DNA from: an uncultured Clostridium sp.
GTDB taxonomy: Bacteria; Bacillota; Clostridia; TANB77; CAG-508
Direction of reading: 5' to 3'
DNA: 6,198 nt
Assembly (NCBI GenBank): GCA_947643945.1
Contig: CANRXN010000068.1
Location: 1 to 6,198 of the forward strand
Program-made: the position numbers and the translations under genes
The notes under the pieces: model-generated
Told to the model about the DNA's origin: nothing
What the model saw: the letters and a program-made list of their open reading frames with translations, nothing else
The model's database searches: none
In this document: piece after piece, positions 5,769-6,198 of the stretch
Position numbering within the stretch: the first letter of the stretch is position 1
How the letters are laid out: every line of letters starts with the position of its first letter

Positions 5769-6198
5769 ATGTTTGAGAAATGGGAAGAATTAGAAGCATC
5801 CATTATAGATTGTAATAAATGTAAATTGTGTAAAACAAGACAAAATATTGTTTTTGGAGTAGGAAACAAAGATGCTAACATCATGTTTATTGGAGAAGGA
5901 CCAGGAGCAGACGAGGACAGGCTTCGGAGAGCCATTTGTAGGAAGAGCAGGAAAATTAATGGATATGGCTTTTCAAGCAGTTGGCATCAAAAGAGAGGAA
6001 GTCTATATTGCTAATGTCGTAAAATGTAGACCACCAGGAAACCGAAATCCAGAACAGGACGAAGCCTTTGCTTGTTTAAATTATTTAAGAAATCAAGTAT
6101 TACTAGTTAAACCTAAAATTATTGTATTACTCCGGAAGTGTTGCCCTAAAAAATATTGTAGGGCAAGAGTATGGGATAACAGCTTCTAGAGGAAAATG
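5769..6198 (+). CDS. Family-4 uracil-DNA glycosylase (3' truncated by window), needs two +1 frameshifts at CGG
   Basis: Removes uracil from DNA to start base excision repair. Skipping C5925 and C6133 gives a continuous 142-residue N-terminal portion. The start ATG 5769 gives MFEKWEELEASI; TTG 5739 would add ten residues. Family hallmarks are clear: the uracil-binding loop GEGPGADED (Gly42 onward), GEPFVGRAGKL, YIANVVKCRPPGNRNPE, and four cysteines expected to hold a 4Fe-4S cluster (C15, C18, C86, C102). After the second shift it continues LLGSVALKNIVGQEYG. The C-terminal catalytic histidine motif lies beyond the window. Without the shifts only two overlapping fragments appear. A break in a repair gene could be ordinary inactivation, but both shifts fall on CGG and restore conserved glycines. 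Confidence 0.88.
5922..5928 (+). other. CGG +1 frameshift site 5 (CTT C GGA)
   Basis: After CTT (Leu52) the frame meets CGG. Skipping C5925 gives Gly53 in GEPFVGRAG, one of the best conserved blocks in family-4 uracil-DNA glycosylases. Confidence 0.9.
6130..6136 (+). other. CGG +1 frameshift site 6 (CTC C GGA)
   Basis: After CTC (Leu121) the frame meets CGG. Skipping C6133 gives Gly122 in IIVLLGSVALKN, the family's conserved LG-x-x-A turn. Because a C also precedes, the extra base could be either of the two, with the same protein result. Confidence 0.87.

Noticed and set aside
1662..6135. Sequencing or assembly indel errors as the cause of the six frameshifts
   Set aside because: Error indels in such DNA normally fall in A/T homopolymers and in any codon phase. 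All six here are a C before GG at a codon boundary, while the numerous ordinary GGA and GGT codons elsewhere are unaffected. Raw reads would settle it.
1662..6135. Simple codon reassignment of CGG to another amino acid, as reported for some bacteria
   Set aside because: Reading CGG as any single triplet leaves the downstream frame wrong and hits a stop within a few codons at most sites; only a +1 change restores the protein.
1218..6198. Pseudogenes in the first transporter, LD-carboxypeptidase and glycosylase
   Set aside because: No internal stops, deletions or other lesions occur outside the CGG sites, and catalytic and cluster residues are retained on both sides of each shift.

Overview
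The window is AT-rich, all genes lie on the + strand with strong AGGAGG-type ribosome binding sites and tight spacing. Gene content (AddAB-type recombination nuclease, PgeF, S66 LD-carboxypeptidase, family-4 uracil-DNA glycosylase, small MFS exporters) suggests a low-GC Firmicute, most likely an uncultured, gut-type member of the Clostridia. The exact taxon cannot be read from the sequence.

Layout: (1) 3-1163, the C-terminal part of addB, cut by the window edge. (2) 1218-2514 and 2524-3813, two tandemly duplicated major facilitator superfamily transporters. (3) 3834-4679, pgeF, a peptidoglycan-editing/LACC1-like protein. (4) 4709-4762, a 17-codon micro-ORF whose stop overlaps the next start. 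(5) 4759-5682, an S66 LD-carboxypeptidase. (6) 5769-6198, the N-terminal part of a family-4 uracil-DNA glycosylase, cut by the window edge. pgeF and the LD-carboxypeptidase both belong to peptidoglycan peptide maintenance; addB and the glycosylase belong to DNA repair. No gene-free stretch exceeds 100 bases, and no convincing promoter or Rho-independent terminator is visible, so this reads as one long transcription unit.

The main discovery is in the reading frames. Three of the six full-sized genes look broken by frameshifts, six in total: one in the first transporter, three in the LD-carboxypeptidase, two in the glycosylase. All six are the same event. At each place the incoming frame reaches an in-frame CGG codon, and the protein family alignment resumes exactly if the C is skipped and the next three bases, GGN, are read as glycine. 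I searched the window by eye for CGG. Every in-frame CGG (six of six) needs this +1 shift, none is used as arginine, and the other roughly sixteen CGG strings straddle codon boundaries and are harmless. The intact genes addB, the second transporter and pgeF contain no in-frame CGG. The six sites share no obvious stimulatory context beyond CGG itself. This argues against random sequencing error or pseudogene decay, and for a genome-level decoding peculiarity: CGG(N) acting as a +1 frameshift signal or a four-base glycine codon, perhaps linked to loss of a CGG-reading tRNA-Arg. The recoding is an inference; the positional pattern is seen directly.
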